Shown: positions 1-9,615 of the stretch, piece by piece | How the letters are laid out: every line of letters starts with the position of its first letter | Numbering within the stretch: position 1 is the stretch's first letter | Assembly: GCA_016868375.1 (NCBI GenBank) | Contig: VGHA01000001.1 | Span: 22,686 to 86,685 of the forward strand | Direction: 5' to 3' | Origin: Betaproteobacteria bacterium | GTDB lineage: Bacteria; Pseudomonadota; Gammaproteobacteria; Burkholderiales; Burkholderiaceae_E | Length of the DNA stretch: 64,000 nt | The notes under the pieces: model-generated | Database searches by the model: none | What the model was told of the DNA's origin: nothing | The model's input: the letters and a program-made list of their open reading frames with translations, nothing else | Program-made: the position numbers and the translations under genes

Positions 1-230
1 GCAGCTAAAACCAGGCACCCCCTGACAATCTCACCATCAACACGAACCGTGCAGGCGCCGCACACGCCATGCTCACAGCCGACATGGGTGGCGGTGAGCT
101 GCAGTTCATGCCTGAGAAAGTCGGCCAGATGCATCCGGGCTTCGATCCGTCGCCGGACCTGGCGTCCATTGACGGACAGACGAACCTCGAGTTCCGAGCC
201 TGGGCCATCCGCGGCAAGTGGGGTGTTCAT
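1..230 (-). CDS. (2Fe-2S)-binding small subunit of a molybdenum hydroxylase (CoxS/XdhC-like), partial; C-terminus lies beyond the window start
   Basis: Minus-strand reading from ATG at 230: MNTPLAADGPGSELEVRLSVNGRQVRRRIEARMHLADFLRHELQLTATHVGCEHGVCGACTVRVDGEIVRGCLVLA. The GCEHGVCGACTV motif is a [2Fe-2S] plant-type ferredoxin domain. Not in the ORF list because it has no stop inside the window. Confidence 0.9.
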   Translation of the reverse strand, partial: MNTPLAADGPGSELEVRLSVNGRQVRRRIEARMHLADFLRHELQLTATHVGCEHGVCGACTVRVDGEIVRGCLVLA

Positions 231-1087
231 GGTGTGTCTCCTTTGAGCCATGACTTTGAGGCGCGCTCAACCAGGACCGCGGCCAGATGAAGCCGGGTAT
301 CGGCGTCGGCCTGCAGATCGGACGGAGGATCGATATCCGCCCTGAGCGCATCCCGGATGTCGCTTCGAACGGGTTGCTGCCCGCGGTTCAAGGCTTCAGC
401 CACGAGTGATTCGGTCTTCGGCGCACGCTGTGGCCGATCGCCACATCCCAACAATGCAAGACGCACCTCATGCTTTGCCTTTCGCACGGCCGCCAATCCG
501 GCAATCGCGTAATCGCCGCGACGTCGACTGACTTCATCAAAGAACGGTTTGTCGCCGGGAATCGCTGCGGGAAATTCCACCGACGCAAGAATTTCACCGT
601 CCTGCACCGCGGTGGTGTAGAGCCCCTGAAAAAAGTCTGATGCGGCGACCGATCGACGGCCTGCCTGCCCCGCTATGTGCATGACCGCGTCAAGCGCCAG
701 CGCGCACGCGGGCATTTCCGCTGCGGGGTCAGCGAGCGCCAGGCTGCCGCCCAGCGTGCCACGGTTACGGATTGCCGCATGCGCCACATGAGGAAGCGCC
801 AGCGTGAGCAGCGGCAGACGCTCAGCCACGACCGCCGAACCCAGCAGCTCTGCGTGCCGCATCAGCGCGCCAATTTGAACTGAACTTGGCGTGGCATGGA
901 TGCCCCGCAGCTGCTGGATACGGCCAATATCGACCAGCACCGCCGGCTGCGCAACGCGCAGCGCCATCATCGGCATGAGGCTCTGACCCCCTGCCAGAAC
1001 TCTCGCATCTGGCCCATGACGCGCCAACGCTTCGAGTGCGCCGCGAATCGAATCTGGACGCAGATAAGCAAACGCGGCGGGCTTCAT
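227..1087 (-). CDS. FAD-binding medium subunit of a molybdenum hydroxylase (CoxM-like)
   Basis: 286 aa; KPAAFAYLRPDSIRGALEALARHGPDARVLAGGQSLMPMM and IRNRGTLGGSLALADPAAEMP motifs typical of FAD_binding_5; overlaps the CoxS-like start. Confidence 0.92.
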   Translation of the reverse strand: MKPAAFAYLRPDSIRGALEALARHGPDARVLAGGQSLMPMMALRVAQPAVLVDIGRIQQLRGIHATPSSVQIGALMRHAELLGSAVVAERLPLLTLALPHVAHAAIRNRGTLGGSLALADPAAEMPACALALDAVMHIAGQAGRRSVAASDFFQGLYTTAVQDGEILASVEFPAAIPGDKPFFDEVSRRRGDYAIAGLAAVRKAKHEVRLALLGCGDRPQRAPKTESLVAEALNRGQQPVRSDIRDALRADIDPPSDLQADADTRLHLAAVLVERASKSWLKGDTP

Positions 1088-1121
1088 GAGGCACCTGTCT
1101 GAGCTCTGTCATGCAGAACGT

Positions 1122-1544
1122 TCAAGGCTTCGCCCCAACCCAGCCTTTATGCGAAATGTCGAACACCACGCCGTTGGGATCACGGAACTTCCGCTCGAAG
1201 TCAACGCCGCCACCGCCTTTCAGCTCGCGGTGAAACCGCCCGCCGTTGCGCTCGATCTGCGCGCTCATGCCTTCCAGATCATCGACGATGAAACCAATGT
1301 GATGAATCCCGTTGAAATCCTTGCCGCGTTCATCGCCCGCCGCATCATCGGTATGAAAGTGCAGCAGCGTCAGGTTGACGACGCCATCTGACAGCGACAG
1401 ACCATCGCCAAACGGCGTTGCCGCGAAGTTCACCCGCTTCATGCCAAAGGTGGTTTCGTAGAACTTCGCCGCCGCTTCAATGTCAGGTACCGAAATGGCG
1501 ATGTGGCGAAGACTGGCCTTGAGGCCCGATGAGGAGGTGGTCAT
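1122..1544 (-). CDS. VOC family (glyoxalase/bleomycin resistance-like) protein
   Basis: 140 aa; LRHIAISVPDIEAAAKFYETTFGMK...GIHHIGFIVDDLEGM. Confidence 0.85.
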   Translation of the reverse strand: MTTSSSGLKASLRHIAISVPDIEAAAKFYETTFGMKRVNFAATPFGDGLSLSDGVVNLTLLHFHTDDAAGDERGKDFNGIHHIGFIVDDLEGMSAQIERNGGRFHRELKGGGGVDFERKFRDPNGVVFDISHKGWVGAKP

Positions 1545-1590
1545 GGTTTGCTCCGTTAGCCGGCGCTGCCGGCGTTAACATCAGTATCGG

Positions 1591-2802
1591 TCATGGCGAC
1601 AGGCTTTCACCAAGCGGCCGCAGCCATTGCATCAGACGGGATTTAAATTCAAAGCCGACGCCAGGCGCCTCGCTCGCTTTAGCACAACTTTCGGTGATCT
1701 CGGTCCCGTCCCAAAGGCCTCCAAAGGCCAGCGACAGATCGGACGCGGACTCGTGCATGCCCAGGCCGAGTCCGGCCACCGCATGCGCTGCGAACAGATG
1801 GCCGGCGTGCGGCACCATGGCGCGCCGGGACCAACCCGCTGATTCAAACGACTCCAGGATGCGAAGGTACTCGCCAATGCCATAACTGAGCGAGATGTCG
1901 ACCTGAATCAGATCGCGATCAGGTCGAAGCCCACCGTACCGCAGAAGATTGCGCGCGTCATCCCACGAAAACAGGTTCTCACCGGTGGCCACTGGAATTG
2001 GCGACATTGCAGCGATTCGAGCGAGCCGCTGGTAATCAAGTGGGGAGGCTGGCTCTTCCACCCACGCCACACCCAGCGCGCCCATCGCTTCGAGCCATCG
2101 AACCTCAATCAGGGGATCGAGCTTGCCGTTTACGTCAACGGCAATTCGTCCGCCCGCCGCCGCATCGATTGCTGCGCGCGCTCTCGCAACATCGTCCTCA
2201 AGGTTTGCGCCACCAATCTTTACCTTGACCGTTGTGAAGCCGGCAGCTCGCGCGGCAGCCACTTCCGCCGCGAGCCCGTCAAGCTCGGCCGCGCCACGAC
2301 CGGGTCGAAAGTGTCCACAAGATCCGTATACCGAAAACACAGCGCCCGAGGCTGTCAAAGGCCGGCCACACTGCTGCGCAAGCACCCGCCAGAGCGGCTT
2401 ACCTTCGAGCTTCGCCCGCAAGTCCCAGAGCGCAGCCTCGATCAGTCCCACCGCACCGGGGCGCTCGCCATGTCCACCCTCTTTCTCGTTTTGCATGAGC
2501 ACTGCAACACAGGCCGAGGGATCGATGAGGCCGCTCGAGTCAAGCAGTAAGCTTGCATCAGCCGCCAACAGTCGGGGGATGAAGCGGTCCCGCAGCAACC
2601 CGCCTTTTCCATATCGGCCTATGGAATCAAACGCAAACCCGACAACCGGCTGTCCGTCAACAAGGCAGTCGCTGATAACGCACAGCGCCGACGCGGTCAT
2701 GGCATCGTAGGACACCGAAGCATTGCGCATGGGCGCCGACAGCGGAATGGTCTGTTCCCGGATCGCCAGCAATTTCATGTTTCGGCCCGCTCGTCCAAGC
2801 AA
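1591..2802 (-). CDS. Enolase superfamily protein (mandelate racemase/muconate lactonizing enzyme-like)
   Basis: 403 aa; TVKVKIGG...AVDVNGKL...WVEEPASPLDYQRLARIA...PIPVATGEN pattern of MR/MLE enzymes. Confidence 0.88.
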   Translation of the reverse strand: MLGRAGRNMKLLAIREQTIPLSAPMRNASVSYDAMTASALCVISDCLVDGQPVVGFAFDSIGRYGKGGLLRDRFIPRLLAADASLLLDSSGLIDPSACVAVLMQNEKEGGHGERPGAVGLIEAALWDLRAKLEGKPLWRVLAQQCGRPLTASGAVFSVYGSCGHFRPGRGAAELDGLAAEVAAARAAGFTTVKVKIGGANLEDDVARARAAIDAAAGGRIAVDVNGKLDPLIEVRWLEAMGALGVAWVEEPASPLDYQRLARIAAMSPIPVATGENLFSWDDARNLLRYGGLRPDRDLIQVDISLSYGIGEYLRILESFESAGWSRRAMVPHAGHLFAAHAVAGLGLGMHESASDLSLAFGGLWDGTEITESCAKASEAPGVGFEFKSRLMQWLRPLGESLSP

Positions 2803-5175
2803 TTACGCGGCCGTCTCGTGCTCGCGCGGGGATACCGAGCCCAGCGCGCGCAGGACACGTTCTGGCGTGATAGGCAGCTCAAATATTTCCGCACCATACG
2901 CTGAGAGCGCATCGTTGACCGCATTGGCCACCGCGGCAGCGGCACCAACGATACTGGCCTCACCCACGCCCTTGCCACCCAGTAATGAGCCTGGTACCGG
3001 AGTCTCAACGTGGCCGATCTCGATATCAGGCATTTCAGCGGCCATCGGCACCAGATAGTCCGCCAATGTGCCGGTCAGAAGCTGCGCCTGATCGTCGTAT
3101 CGGCACTCCTCAAAGAGTGCTGCGCCGATCCCCTGTACGACGCCACCTCGCAGTTGCTCATCAACCAGCAAAGGATTGATGACGCGGCCGCAGTCATCCA
3201 CTACCCAATGCCTGAGCAGGTGGACCAGACCGGTATCGATGTCCACTTCAACCAGACTTGCCTGGATGCCATTGGCGATCTGATAGGGGCGCGAGGGCTG
3301 AACATGGGCGGTCACCATCGGGTCGATTGGACCCGATTGCCCAAGCCGATGTGGCTGATAGTGAAGCGCGAAGCCCAGTTCAGCGAGCGTGACGCTGCGA
3401 TCGGTGCCCGCCACGTGCACCGCACCGTCGCGAAACTCGAGGTCAGACTCTGCGGTCTCAAGCAATTCAGCGGCCGCTTTTGCAAGCCGCAGCTTCAACT
3501 GCTGGACCGCCACAAGTGTCGCCTCGCCGCTGACCGAGAGCCCTCGCGATGCCCAGGTACCGCCCCCGACCGGTGTCACGGCGGTATCGCCATGCACGAT
3601 CCGGACTGACTCCAGTGCAATACCGAAGGCGTCAGCGATCAGCTGCGCAAGACCCGTTTCAAGGCCCTGCCCCTGAAACTGTGCGCTGGTAATGCAGGAC
3701 AGCCCGCCACTTGATTCAAGTCTCAGCGAGCAGCCGTCGCCTGCGGCGATCGGCACGCCAGCGCCGCCATAGACCCGCGAATTGGGCGCAGACTGCTCGA
3801 TGAAGCTTGCGAACCCAATGCCCAGCGCGCGGCCGTTGGCGCGCGCCTCGCGCTGACGTTTGCGAAGTGACGGGTAGTCCATCAATTCAAGCAGCTGATC
3901 GGTGCAGGCTTGAAAACTCAGCTCGCCGCCGGGATCAAGACCGCCAGGCGTCAGTGCGCCATCCCGGTCGAGTTGTCGAAAATTACGGCGACGAATCTCG
4001 ACCGGATCCAGGTCCAGCGCGCGGGCGGCCGAGTCAATCATCATTTCGGTCACCGCGCACGCAATCGGTTGTCCCACGCCGCGATAAGAGCCGATGGCAG
4101 GCTTGTTTTGGAAGGCCACACGTACGCGCGCCTGGAGCGACATGGCCCGATAAGGCGCTGCGATTCCCGATATCGCGTGCAGCGCTTCCAACGCGCTGGT
4201 GCGGGGATATACCGACACCGCCCCTGCTTCAACCTGATCGTCGACCTCAAACCCAAGCAGCGTTCCGTCAGCGCCCACCCTGACCGCAGCATCCACACGA
4301 TGCGCCCGCGCATGAATATCCGAGGCAAAGGCCTCAAGCCTGTCGACCACATATTTGACCGGACGCCCCAGCAGCCGGCTGGCTGCCGCAATCGCCATTT
4401 CGTCTTCGTAACAGTGCAGCTTCACGCCAAAACCGCCACCCACGTCGGGTACGATCACCCGAACCTGATGCTCCTCGAGCGAAAGGTGTGTCGCGAGCAT
4501 GGCACGCATCTGATGCGGCACCTGCGTTGATGCGTGAACCGTCAGCTGGTTTTGGGCAGGATCGAAGTCGGCGATCAAACCGCGCGGCTCAAGCGATACA
4601 CCGGTGTGACGCGGAAACTGAAAGTGATGGCGCAGTTCCACCGCAGCAGGCGGGTGCTCGCGCACCGAATCAATTCGGTGTTCAAACAGTACATTGTTGC
4701 CGAGCGCCTGATGCAGAACCGGCGCGTCATCGGCCAGCGACTGGGCGGCGGTGGCAAGAGCGGGGAGCGGCTCCCATTGCGCTGACAGCAACGCAACCGC
4801 GTCCTCAGCCTGCGCCACACTCTCGGCAATCATTAGCGCAACGGGTTGACCCTGCCACAGAGACCGATCGCGAACCAGTGCGGTCTGTTCAACCGAGCGA
4901 TGCGCAGCGAGCGTTGGCATGCGCGCGGTCCAGGGTGTCAGCACCGGCTCGAGATCGGCCGCTGCAAACACCGCGACGACACCTGGCGCCTGCCGGGCCG
5001 CCTCGCTGTCGAGCGAGAGTAGCTTCGCGTGGGCATAGGGGCTGCGCAGGAACGCGGCATGCAGAACGCCGGCAACCCTCAGGTCGTCAAGGTAGCGCCC
5101 CCTGCCGGCTGCTAGCTGACGGGCCTTCGGCCGGGCGATCGGCTGCCCGATCAGACCAGACTGCGAGGTTGCCAT
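2803..5175 (-). CDS. Xanthine dehydrogenase family molybdopterin-binding large subunit (CoxL-like)
   Basis: ORF extends to 5250, but MATSQSGLIGQPIARPKARQLAAGRGRYLDDL at 5175 is the more likely start. GGGFGVKLHCYEDEMAIAAASRLLGRPVKYVVDRLEAF, QGQGLET and GGKGVGEASIVGAAAAVANAVNDA are molybdopterin-subunit motifs. Confidence 0.9.
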   Translation of the reverse strand: MATSQSGLIGQPIARPKARQLAAGRGRYLDDLRVAGVLHAAFLRSPYAHAKLLSLDSEAARQAPGVVAVFAAADLEPVLTPWTARMPTLAAHRSVEQTALVRDRSLWQGQPVALMIAESVAQAEDAVALLSAQWEPLPALATAAQSLADDAPVLHQALGNNVLFEHRIDSVREHPPAAVELRHHFQFPRHTGVSLEPRGLIADFDPAQNQLTVHASTQVPHQMRAMLATHLSLEEHQVRVIVPDVGGGFGVKLHCYEDEMAIAAASRLLGRPVKYVVDRLEAFASDIHARAHRVDAAVRVGADGTLLGFEVDDQVEAGAVSVYPRTSALEALHAISGIAAPYRAMSLQARVRVAFQNKPAIGSYRGVGQPIACAVTEMMIDSAARALDLDPVEIRRRNFRQLDRDGALTPGGLDPGGELSFQACTDQLLELMDYPSLRKRQREARANGRALGIGFASFIEQSAPNSRVYGGAGVPIAAGDGCSLRLESSGGLSCITSAQFQGQGLETGLAQLIADAFGIALESVRIVHGDTAVTPVGGGTWASRGLSVSGEATLVAVQQLKLRLAKAAAELLETAESDLEFRDGAVHVAGTDRSVTLAELGFALHYQPHRLGQSGPIDPMVTAHVQPSRPYQIANGIQASLVEVDIDTGLVHLLRHWVVDDCGRVINPLLVDEQLRGGVVQGIGAALFEECRYDDQAQLLTGTLADYLVPMAAEMPDIEIGHVETPVPGSLLGGKGVGEASIVGAAAAVANAVNDALSAYGAEIFELPITPERVLRALGSVSPREHETAA

Positions 5176-5183
5176 GCCGCGCT

Positions 5184-6143
5184 TCACCGATCCAGCACCT
5201 GACGCAACGCCCGCGTCTGATCGGGCGCACGCCTGATCATTTCGCCCCAATACGCTTCATAGGCCCCTTTACGGAAATCCGCCCCCAAATCGACCGAACG
5301 AATGCCCGCATCCGCCTGACGCTTGCTTTCCGAGGCCACCTTGTCGGCCACCCACTTCAGATTCTCCTGATCGAACCAGGCGACAGTCTTTTCAAGCGCA
5401 TCGCGTTGTGCCTGAGTAAGCGATTGCCACTTACGATCGTTGACCAGCACATTGACAATCACCGTGTAAAAGCCCGGGTCGACGCGGTAACGGGTGAAAT
5501 TGGCCCATCCCAAATCAAAGATTCCGATCAGCGGCCAGCCATAGCCTTCCACCACGCCCCGCTCAAGCGCCTGCTGAACTTCACCTGGCGCGGTATTGAT
5601 GAGGCTCACACCCAGCGCCTGGAAAAACGGTGTGTAGTTCGGCGTGGTCCGTAGCTTCATGCCCTTCAGATCTTCGACCTTCGCGACAGGCTTGTTGGTG
5701 AAGATGTGAAAGCGAATGCCGTCGCCGTAAGACGCCAGCAGATGCGCGCCCATCCGCTGCTTGTGCGCGGCCTGAAGTGTCGCGTAAGCACCAGACTTTT
5801 TCTGCTCGATGGTTGAGGTGGTTGCCAGAATCTGCGAGTCGGCCTCGGGCATGACGCTTACGTAAAACGCGGGTGGCAGACACACCACATCCAGCACCCC
5901 GCTTCGAACCGCATTGGCCTGCTCAAACGACGGAATCGCCTCAGGGCCGCCCACCAACCTGATCTGAACTGTTCCCTTGGCCTCGGTATTGAGCTGATTC
6001 ACGAACCGGCCACACATTTCGCCAAACGCGGTGTTGACCGGAACGAACACGCCAGCACGAAGCGTTACCTCCTGGGCGGCCACCGTACCAATCACGCCCG
6101 CTGACAGCATCAGCGCGGCCATCGTATTGACAACAGATTTCAT
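5184..6143 (-). CDS. TRAP transporter substrate-binding protein (DctP family)
   Basis: 319 aa with signal peptide; DLKGMKLRTTPNYTPFFQALGVSLINTAPGEVQQALERGVVEGYGWPL. Confidence 0.85.
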   Translation of the reverse strand: MKSVVNTMAALMLSAGVIGTVAAQEVTLRAGVFVPVNTAFGEMCGRFVNQLNTEAKGTVQIRLVGGPEAIPSFEQANAVRSGVLDVVCLPPAFYVSVMPEADSQILATTSTIEQKKSGAYATLQAAHKQRMGAHLLASYGDGIRFHIFTNKPVAKVEDLKGMKLRTTPNYTPFFQALGVSLINTAPGEVQQALERGVVEGYGWPLIGIFDLGWANFTRYRVDPGFYTVIVNVLVNDRKWQSLTQAQRDALEKTVAWFDQENLKWVADKVASESKRQADAGIRSVDLGADFRKGAYEAYWGEMIRRAPDQTRALRQVLDR

Positions 6144-6183
6144 TCATGTCTCCTGTTAAAAGAGTTGGTCGGAATGGGTCGAT

Positions 6184-6669
6184 CTACAAGGGAACAGCCA
6201 GGCCACGGTGGGGCGAATCGCAATCGATGAGTCGAATCGTTTTGGCAGCGATTTGAAGCCCCTGTGTGCCCCTGACGACCTGGTGTTGGCAGTGTGCGCT
6301 AAAGAGCTGTTTCTCAGCCGCACGCAGCATCACGATGAGTTGCATCGACTGAACCTCGAACACATCGTGGCTTACGGAATGGGCACGAAGTCCGCTGAGG
6401 TGGTGATGCGTTCGCGAGGAAGGCTGTTCAACATGTATGACAGGACTGGCCAGGCGTCGAACCCGCAGCGCGAGCAGGCGTCGATCCTCAAAGACCAGCG
6501 ATAGCGAATCGTCAGGCGAGTTCTGCCCCCATGAGGCAGGCATCCAGTACCAACTATCCTCGGTAAACAGGGAAAGCCAATCGTCAAATCGCCGCTCATC
6601 GAGCAGGCGCGCCTCGCACTCCACCAGTTCAATCGCTTCACGCGCCGGGTCTGAGCTGATGTGCGTCAT
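6184..6669 (-). CDS. Aromatic-ring-hydroxylating dioxygenase beta subunit-like protein
   Basis: SNTF2-like fold, LLDERRFDDWLSLFTEDSWYWMPA...LVFEDRRLLALRVRRL; start overlaps the alpha-subunit stop. Confidence 0.82.
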   Translation of the reverse strand: MTHISSDPAREAIELVECEARLLDERRFDDWLSLFTEDSWYWMPASWGQNSPDDSLSLVFEDRRLLALRVRRLASPVIHVEQPSSRTHHHLSGLRAHSVSHDVFEVQSMQLIVMLRAAEKQLFSAHCQHQVVRGTQGLQIAAKTIRLIDCDSPHRGLAVPL

Positions 6670-7988
6670 ACCGCGCTCCCGGACTGCGACATCCAATGCC
6701 GCCAGGACGCGAACTGCAGCCGAATCGGCAGCTCGCTGGTGCCTGGCGCGATCGTTTCACCGTCCACTTCGCGGTCGACCGCCAGCCCCCTGGATATGTC
6801 GAGCCACTCTGGACCGGCCCCCGCAAAGCCACGCTGGCATCGCTCGAAAATTTCGAGGTCGTCGGCTGCGACGAGCGACACCGGCGAAGCAGCCGCGGTC
6901 AGGAAGCGCAACGTCAATCGGGTCATCTCTTCGGGCGCCCCCTCCAGGGCAAAGCACCAGCTGGTCACCTGGGTCAAATCAACCGAAAGGGGTTGCACAA
7001 CCCGCATTGCCTGAAACCGCGAGTTGATCGATAGATTGGGCCACAGCAGATTATTGAATCGGTCTATAGAAAGTATCTCTCGCGCGCGCTCCTCACCCTG
7101 CGCGCCGGCCAACGCTTCAAAGTAGCGCTGGAAAACTGGATCGTCGCGCTGCGCAGCGATCACGCCCTGGCGGTAGAAGCTATCCATGCTGACGTGTCCG
7201 CCAGAAAAACCGTGGATGGAAAGCTCGTTCCATTCAGCAGGCCGCAAACCGTTGGCGAGTTGCATCTGAACCACCTGCCCGGTCACCCCAGTCAGTGTTG
7301 CCGCCTCGCGATCGGCACGGGCGGCTGCCACCGCGCTGGCGTGCACGAATCCCGGGTGCACCAGGTCAACGGCGTTCTCCATGAACAGTTTCCAGTTGCC
7401 GCGGTACAGCATGCGCAAGGCGCCGCCCACCTGGGTGACCCGACCCGACGGCGCCCGGTCCACCAGATTGTCGATGGCGAAGGCGATACCCCCGAGAAAT
7501 TCCGGGAGCGAGGGCCCCTCCGCTGCGTGGCTGGCAAAGATGAAGCCACGATACGACTGAAGCCTGGGCGCGCGCGCAACCTGTCTGGCCGAGGCATCGT
7601 CTAGAAATGTTGAAGCGTAGCCCTCAGGGAGCGGCAATCCGGTCAGCCGCCCAGCGGGATCGAAGCTCCATGCGTGATAGGGACAAATCAGGTGCCGACT
7701 CGACCCGCGCTCTGCTGCAACCAGGCGCGCGCCGCGATGCGGGCAGCGGTTGTGGAGCAGCGACAGTGCCCCCTCCTCGCCGCGAATCAGGATCATCTCG
7801 TCGGGCCCCAGCCGCGTCAGCAACCAGTCTCCGACCGAAGGAACCTGACTTTCGTGACCAACATACAGCCAGGCTCGCCTGAAGATGCGCGCCTGTTCAG
7901 CGGCAAACACTGCCGGATCGGTGTAAACCGAGCGGTGAACGGCGCTCTCGGAGGCAAGCGCGGAGAATTCAAAGTCTGAAAGGCTCAT
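6666..7988 (-). CDS. Aromatic ring-hydroxylating oxygenase alpha subunit (Rieske)
   Basis: Rieske motif NRCPHRGARL...ICPYHAWSFD and NWKLFMENAVDLVHPGFVH mononuclear iron site; start taken at MSLSDFEF. Confidence 0.9.
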   Translation of the reverse strand: MSLSDFEFSALASESAVHRSVYTDPAVFAAEQARIFRRAWLYVGHESQVPSVGDWLLTRLGPDEMILIRGEEGALSLLHNRCPHRGARLVAAERGSSRHLICPYHAWSFDPAGRLTGLPLPEGYASTFLDDASARQVARAPRLQSYRGFIFASHAAEGPSLPEFLGGIAFAIDNLVDRAPSGRVTQVGGALRMLYRGNWKLFMENAVDLVHPGFVHASAVAAARADREAATLTGVTGQVVQMQLANGLRPAEWNELSIHGFSGGHVSMDSFYRQGVIAAQRDDPVFQRYFEALAGAQGEERAREILSIDRFNNLLWPNLSINSRFQAMRVVQPLSVDLTQVTSWCFALEGAPEEMTRLTLRFLTAAASPVSLVAADDLEIFERCQRGFAGAGPEWLDISRGLAVDREVDGETIAPGTSELPIRLQFASWRHWMSQSGSAV

Positions 7989-8167
7989 TCGACAACGCAA
8001 AAACGATTACCGTTCGGTGAACGCCCGTCCATCCCATACCCGCCAGGTCGGGCAGCGCAGGATGATGACGATCATTCGCTCCGATGACAAGCGGTAGCGA
8101 ACCGAGAACCGGGGTTTGCCCGCCAATCACCACGTGACCTAAAATTTGGTGGTAGCCGTCTGTCTAA

Positions 8168-9610
8168 ATGGAACGTCCAAGCGCACCCAGAAAACCCCAA
8201 AAAGCGTCAGTTCGGCGCGGCCCCCGCGCCAACTCTACGCTTGTTGGGATCGCCATGATCATTGGGGCGGGCACGCTTGCTGTCTGGCGCCCCTGGGCAA
8301 CGCCACCAGCACTGATCGTGCCTGCTGACACGGAATTGACGCCAGCGCAGCAGGCCGCGGCGGCGGCCGGGCAGATACTGTCACCCAGGCTTCCCCGCGC
8401 GCCATCCAGCGAACGACCGCTTCTGATGGTGCTTCCCTTTCGGGATGCCTCGCCGCAATCCGATCAGGGCTACGTCGCCGAGGGCTTGACCGATGATCTG
8501 ATCACGGCTCTGGGACGAACCACAGGCCTCGCACTCATCGGCCGTCACACCTCATTTGCTTTTCAAGGCCGGCCTGTTGATGCCCAGGCAATCGGCCAGG
8601 AGCTGGGCGTGCGCTACCTGCTTGAGGCCAGCGCGGAGCGAAGCGCGGATCAAATCAAGCTGTCCGTGCAGCTGATTGACACGAATCAAGGCAACGCAAT
8701 CTGGTCGGACAGAATCGAGCGCCCACTGTCCGAGGTCCTGAGTGTGCTCGATGACCTCTCCGACCGCGTGACAGCGGGCATTGCGCCGAAGCTGCGTCGC
8801 CGCGAATCGCCGCGGGCGTCGCCCGCCACCGCGGAAACACTGGCAGCGCTTGATTTGATCTGGCAGGCTCGACTACGCCGATCGTCGACCGACTTCGCTG
8901 AAGCCATCGAGGTGCGTCGCACGCTTGAGCGCGCCATCGCCATCGACCCCGGACTCGCGCGAGGCTACGTTGCGCTCCACAACGTCATCAATCAAACTTT
9001 CGTTGAGCGAGGGGCCACCGCTGACCAGTGGCTCGTCACCGCTCAGCAGTTGCTCGATATCGCCGGAAAGGCCGTGTCGCTCGCGCCCTCTGACCCAAGT
9101 GCGCGCGCGGCCTACGCCGATAGCCTCACGCTGATCAGCCAGCACGGCACTGCCGTCGCGCAGATGGAGTCTGTTATCTCGGCGACCACCACCGACGCCG
9201 AACTGCTCCGCGCCGCAGCGACTGTCATGAGCCGGGCGGGCGAATTCGAACGATCCATCGGACTGATGAAGCGTGCGCTGCGACTTGACCCCATTCCGCA
9301 GCCGGGTCACCTTGCATCGCCGCTCGCCAGCACGCTCTACTTGCAGAACAACTATGCCGAGGCAGTCGAATACTCGGGGCTCTGCGTAAAACGCGCACCG
9401 ACTGACGCATTGTGCCGGCTCTGGTATGCCGCATCGCTGGCCCAGGCAGGAAAACCTGACGAGGCGCGGCAACAGGCCGCTGCGCTCCAACAACTTGGCG
9501 CAGAACGTTCGGTAAGCGACCAGGCCAGGCTGATGGCACCGGGCTATCGTGACCCAGAGCACCTGCGCCATATTGCGGAAGGTTTGCGAAAAGCAGGCCT
9601 TCCAGACTGA
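8168..9610 (+). CDS. Membrane-anchored FlgO/TolB-like plus TPR protein (adenylate-cyclase-associated/CadC-like C-terminal architecture without an HTH)
   Basis: 480 aa; N-terminal TM TLVGIAMIIGAGTLAVW, then LPFRDASPQSDQGYVAEGLTDDLITALGRTTGLALIGRHTSFAFQG...LGVRYLLEAS and C-terminal TPR-like helices. Confidence 0.75.
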   Translation: MERPSAPRKPQKASVRRGPRANSTLVGIAMIIGAGTLAVWRPWATPPALIVPADTELTPAQQAAAAAGQILSPRLPRAPSSERPLLMVLPFRDASPQSDQGYVAEGLTDDLITALGRTTGLALIGRHTSFAFQGRPVDAQAIGQELGVRYLLEASAERSADQIKLSVQLIDTNQGNAIWSDRIERPLSEVLSVLDDLSDRVTAGIAPKLRRRESPRASPATAETLAALDLIWQARLRRSSTDFAEAIEVRRTLERAIAIDPGLARGYVALHNVINQTFVERGATADQWLVTAQQLLDIAGKAVSLAPSDPSARAAYADSLTLISQHGTAVAQMESVISATTTDAELLRAAATVMSRAGEFERSIGLMKRALRLDPIPQPGHLASPLASTLYLQNNYAEAVEYSGLCVKRAPTDALCRLWYAASLAQAGKPDEARQQAAALQQLGAERSVSDQARLMAPGYRDPEHLRHIAEGLRKAGLPD

Positions 9611-9615
9611 CGGGC

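Noticed and set aside
2803-5175. Annotation of the large Mo subunit as aerobic CO dehydrogenase
   Set aside because: Lacks the AYxCSFR active-site loop; only general family membership is supported.
4488-5654. 388-aa plus-strand ORF opposite the CoxL-like and DctP genes
   Set aside because: Arg/Pro/Ala-rich translation typical of antisense frames in GC-rich DNA; the opposite strand has two well-supported genes.
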